DNA of 25,460 nucleotides from Methylomonas sp. GTDB lineage: Bacteria; Pseudomonadota; Gammaproteobacteria; Methylococcales; Methylomonadaceae. The DNA lies in NCBI GenBank assembly GCA_026990815.1, contig JALXCS010000075.1, forward strand, positions 1 to 25,460, given 5' to 3'. Below are positions 23,869-25,460 of this stretch, piece after piece. The notes under the pieces are model-generated. The model was not told the DNA's origin, searched no databases, and saw nothing but the letters and a program-made list of their open reading frames with translations. The position numbers were made by a program, and so were the translations under genes. Each line of letters starts with the position of its first letter. Positions within the stretch are counted from its first letter, which is position 1.

Positions 23869-24572
23869 CTGGATTACTAGCCAGCGTCAACAGTCTTGAA
23901 GAAGTCATTATCGCCTTAGAAAATCAAGTTGATATTATAGATTTAAAACAACCTGAAAAAGGTGCGTTAGGCGCCTTGGACATTCAATCGATTTCTCAAA
24001 TTGTGAAATACGTCAATCACCGGACCCCGATCAGCGCAACAATCGGGGATTTACCTGTGGAGGTTGAAAATATTTTGCACGCAATAAAAAAAACCTCCCA
24101 AACTAATGTTGATTACATTAAGATTGGTTTTTTTCCCGGAGGTAAGTGGCTTGAAACGATCAATAGGCTGTCTAGTTTTAGTGCTCCAAAACCAAAATTG
24201 ATAGCAGTTTTTTTCGCAGACCAACAACTCGATTTCAGCATTATCCCTACCCTAAAAATAGCTGGTTTTACTGGTGTGATGTTGGATACCATGAACAAGA
24301 AAAAAGGCTCATTAACTCAGGTCTTACCGATGAAAGTTATCTCAGACTTTGTCGACATCACTAAAAATTTAAAATTACTATGCGGCTTGGCCGGCTCCTT
24401 ACAGCTGTTTGACATTCCTCGTTTGCTTGATTTAAAACCTGATTATCTGGGTTTTCGTGGTGCAATTTGCCACCAAAAAAACCGCACTGAATCCATCAAT
24501 GGATTTGCCTTACAAACAATTTACTCATCAATCATTGAATATCAGTCGAACTTAAAAATACTGCAAAAATAA
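23865..24572 (+). CDS. mfnB: MfnB-like (5-formylfuran-3-yl)methyl phosphate synthase
   Basis: MfnB converts two glyceraldehyde-3-phosphate molecules into the furan phosphate precursor of methanofuran. The 235-residue protein is of normal length for this TIM-barrel family (formerly DUF556). LLASVNSLEEVIIALE opens the barrel; IIDLKQPEKGALGALD holds the Schiff-base Lys (K28), and VDYIKIGFFPGG the second Lys corresponding to the other active-site Lys of the archaeal enzyme. CGLAGSLQLFDIPRL and DYLGFRGAICH complete the core. GGAG sits before the ATG, which overlaps the DUF447 stop. It ends the block; no clear terminator follows. Confidence 0.88.
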   Translation: MTGLLASVNSLEEVIIALENQVDIIDLKQPEKGALGALDIQSISQIVKYVNHRTPISATIGDLPVEVENILHAIKKTSQTNVDYIKIGFFPGGKWLETINRLSSFSAPKPKLIAVFFADQQLDFSIIPTLKIAGFTGVMLDTMNKKKGSLTQVLPMKVISDFVDITKNLKLLCGLAGSLQLFDIPRLLDLKPDYLGFRGAICHQKNRTESINGFALQTIYSSIIEYQSNLKILQK

Positions 24573-24846
24573 GGTAAAAAATTTAGTAACTATTCAGCCA
24601 AAAAAATGAAAAAAGGACTTGACAAGATTTTCCCGAAGTTTTTGAAATTTTAGGAGTATTTGCAAAACCGGACTGAAAGTATCATAACAGGCGATATGAT
24701 GCGTACTGATAAGTTGCAGTGACTGAAACGATCACAGGGGAGGCCTTGTTTTTTTAATCGCCTTAAAATAGCTTACAGAGCGCAAAATTTCGTTCTGAAA
24801 ACCCGTGAGATAATAATCTTATGCAAGGTTATCCCCGTACGGGCAA
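24573..24846. other. Spacer between mfnB and the IS66-type transposase
   Basis: This 274-base stretch carries no gene that I can support. It begins with AT-rich sequence and GTAACTATTCAGCC (24593-24606), which may mark the left end of the insertion element, but the right end is not visible so no terminal inverted repeat can be tested. TTGACA at about 24620 has no good -10 box at standard spacing. Confidence 0.4.
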
Positions 24847-25398
24847 TTGAAGATAGAAGGTATTGACGTTGATGCATCAATCAACGTTGTTAAAGAGCTT
24901 CTTAAGAAAGAGCGCGACCTATCGCCTGCACTCAGGTCGGCGCTGGAGTTATTGCTGCTGTTGGTCACGCTATTGCTCAATCGGATCACGCTGAATAGCA
25001 AAAACAGTAGTCAACCCCCTGCTGCTGACCCAAACCGGAAGAAGCACAGCAAGAAAGGGAAAAGCCAAAGAAAGCCTGGCGGACAGAAGGGGCATAACGG
25101 AACCACACTGGATCAGGTCGATGATCCCGATGATCCCGATGATCCCGATGATCCCGATGAAGTGATGGAGTTAAAGGTCGATCGCCGCATCCTGTCGAAG
25201 GGACCACAGTATCAGGAGGTAGGCCATGAAATACGACAGGTCATTGATATCGACATTTCACGGTTCGTGACCGAATACCGCGCACAGATTCTTGAAGACG
25301 ATCAAGGGAATCGGTTTGTGGCATCGTTTCCAGAGGGAGTGAATCGACCGGCTCGAGGGCGTTCAAAATTCTGTGTCAATAAACCCGCTCTATGTTAA
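24847..25398 (+). pseudogene. IS66-type transposase, N-terminal fragment
   Basis: The first 168 residues match the N-terminal region of single-ORF IS66-like transposases (DUF6444 type): KIEGIDVDASINVVKELL, SALELLLLLVTLLLNRITLNSKNS, DPNRKK, KPGGQKGHNGTTL, VGHEIRQVIDIDISRFVTEYRAQIL and FPEGVNRP. After GVNRP (base 25350) the expected continuation is replaced by unrelated residues and the frame stops at 25398, so the transposase core with the DDE site is missing. The start codon is TTG, with homologues as I recall them beginning MKIEG at this point. A 9-bp tandem repeat in the middle expands an Asp-Asp-Pro run. The fragment is most likely non-functional. Confidence 0.85.
25120..25160. repeat. 9-bp tandem repeat inside the transposase fragment
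   Basis: Four copies of GATGATCCC (25120-25155) plus a partial fifth encode DDPDDPDDPDDPDE. Relatives usually show just one DDPDE at this point, from memory, so this is a local slippage expansion that keeps the reading frame. Confidence 0.9.
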
Positions 25399-25460
25399 TT
25401 AAAGGATGAAATCTTCGGCGACAAAGAAACAACCTCTTTTGTTAAAGGATAAGCTTGCAG
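25351..25460 (+). mobile_element. Possible end of a second insertion sequence
   Basis: From base 25351 the transposase homology stops abruptly. The new sequence includes GGGCGTTCAAAATTCTGTGT (25358-25377), which resembles the terminal repeat of IS256/Mutator-type elements, from memory. An ATG at 25406 opens a frame to the window end (MKSSATKKQPLLLKDKLA), which could be the start of that element's transposase. Only 110 bases are visible, so the element type, its direct repeats and the far end cannot be checked. Confidence 0.4.

Noticed and set aside
25120..25160. CRISPR-like short direct repeats
   Set aside because: Units are 9 bp without spacers and lie inside a coding frame; this is a simple tandem expansion.
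24986..25207. Minus-strand frame with a repeated Asp-His-Arg run
   Set aside because: It is the antisense reading of the GATGATCCC tandem repeat in the transposase fragment.

Overview
The window reads as chromosomal DNA of an AT-leaning gammaproteobacterial methylotroph, most likely a Methylococcales methanotroph. The gammaproteobacterial signs are a fabA-fabB pair, ttcA, ppk1 and a RAYT-type transposase. The methylotroph sign is a four-gene block for tetrahydromethanopterin (H4MPT) and methanofuran-type cofactors: an archaeal-type flavoprotein, a second dihydropteroate-synthase-like protein, a DUF447 protein and an MfnB homologue. The assignment is inference from gene content; there is no rRNA or other marker here.

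Layout. 1-1383: the C-terminal part of a gamma-glutamyltransferase gene, cut by the window edge. 1384-3107: a spacer with a 20-bp inverted repeat, a small basic membrane protein on the minus strand, and a RAYT gene killed by one in-frame TGA. 3108-5550: a two-gene operon of a DUF3754/TMEM143-type protein and a large membrane protein. 5765-12151: one tightly packed operon for heme d1: a cytochrome-cd1-like protein, a small cytochrome c, NirC, NirF, the four siroheme decarboxylase subunits NirD, L, G and H, and the radical-SAM protein NirJ. Most junctions overlap or nearly touch. 12148-13019: three small membrane proteins on the minus strand, two of them paralogues. 13054-16580: minus strand, SAM hydrolase-like protein, ttcA, then fabA-fabB. 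16784-21260: a minus-strand run folP, PLP-dependent deaminase/desulfhydrase, methyltransferase, ppk1, with overlapping or near-touching ends. 21343-24572: the plus-strand H4MPT/methanofuran block, divergent from folP. 24573-25460: a broken IS66-type transposase and what may be the end of a second insertion sequence.

How the parts fit. The nir operon supplies most steps from siroheme to heme d1 (decarboxylation by NirDLGH, side-chain conversion by NirJ, late periplasmic handling by NirC and NirF) and also carries a protein that would bind heme d1. nirE is not in the window. The cd1-like protein keeps the c-heme motif, a candidate proximal His and one candidate distal His, but lacks the second distal-side His region of classical NirS by my by-eye alignment, so its activity is open. 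The folP and H4MPT blocks place folate and methanopterin synthesis back to back across one 82-bp divergent spacer.

The most interesting signals are (1) the atypical cd1 protein in an otherwise complete-looking d1 operon, (2) an 80-bp element, 71/80 identical, found upstream of both the nir operon and the small basic membrane protein, each copy with two short dyads 31 bp apart, and (3) the uncharacterised DUF3754/membrane-protein pair lying between the two copies.
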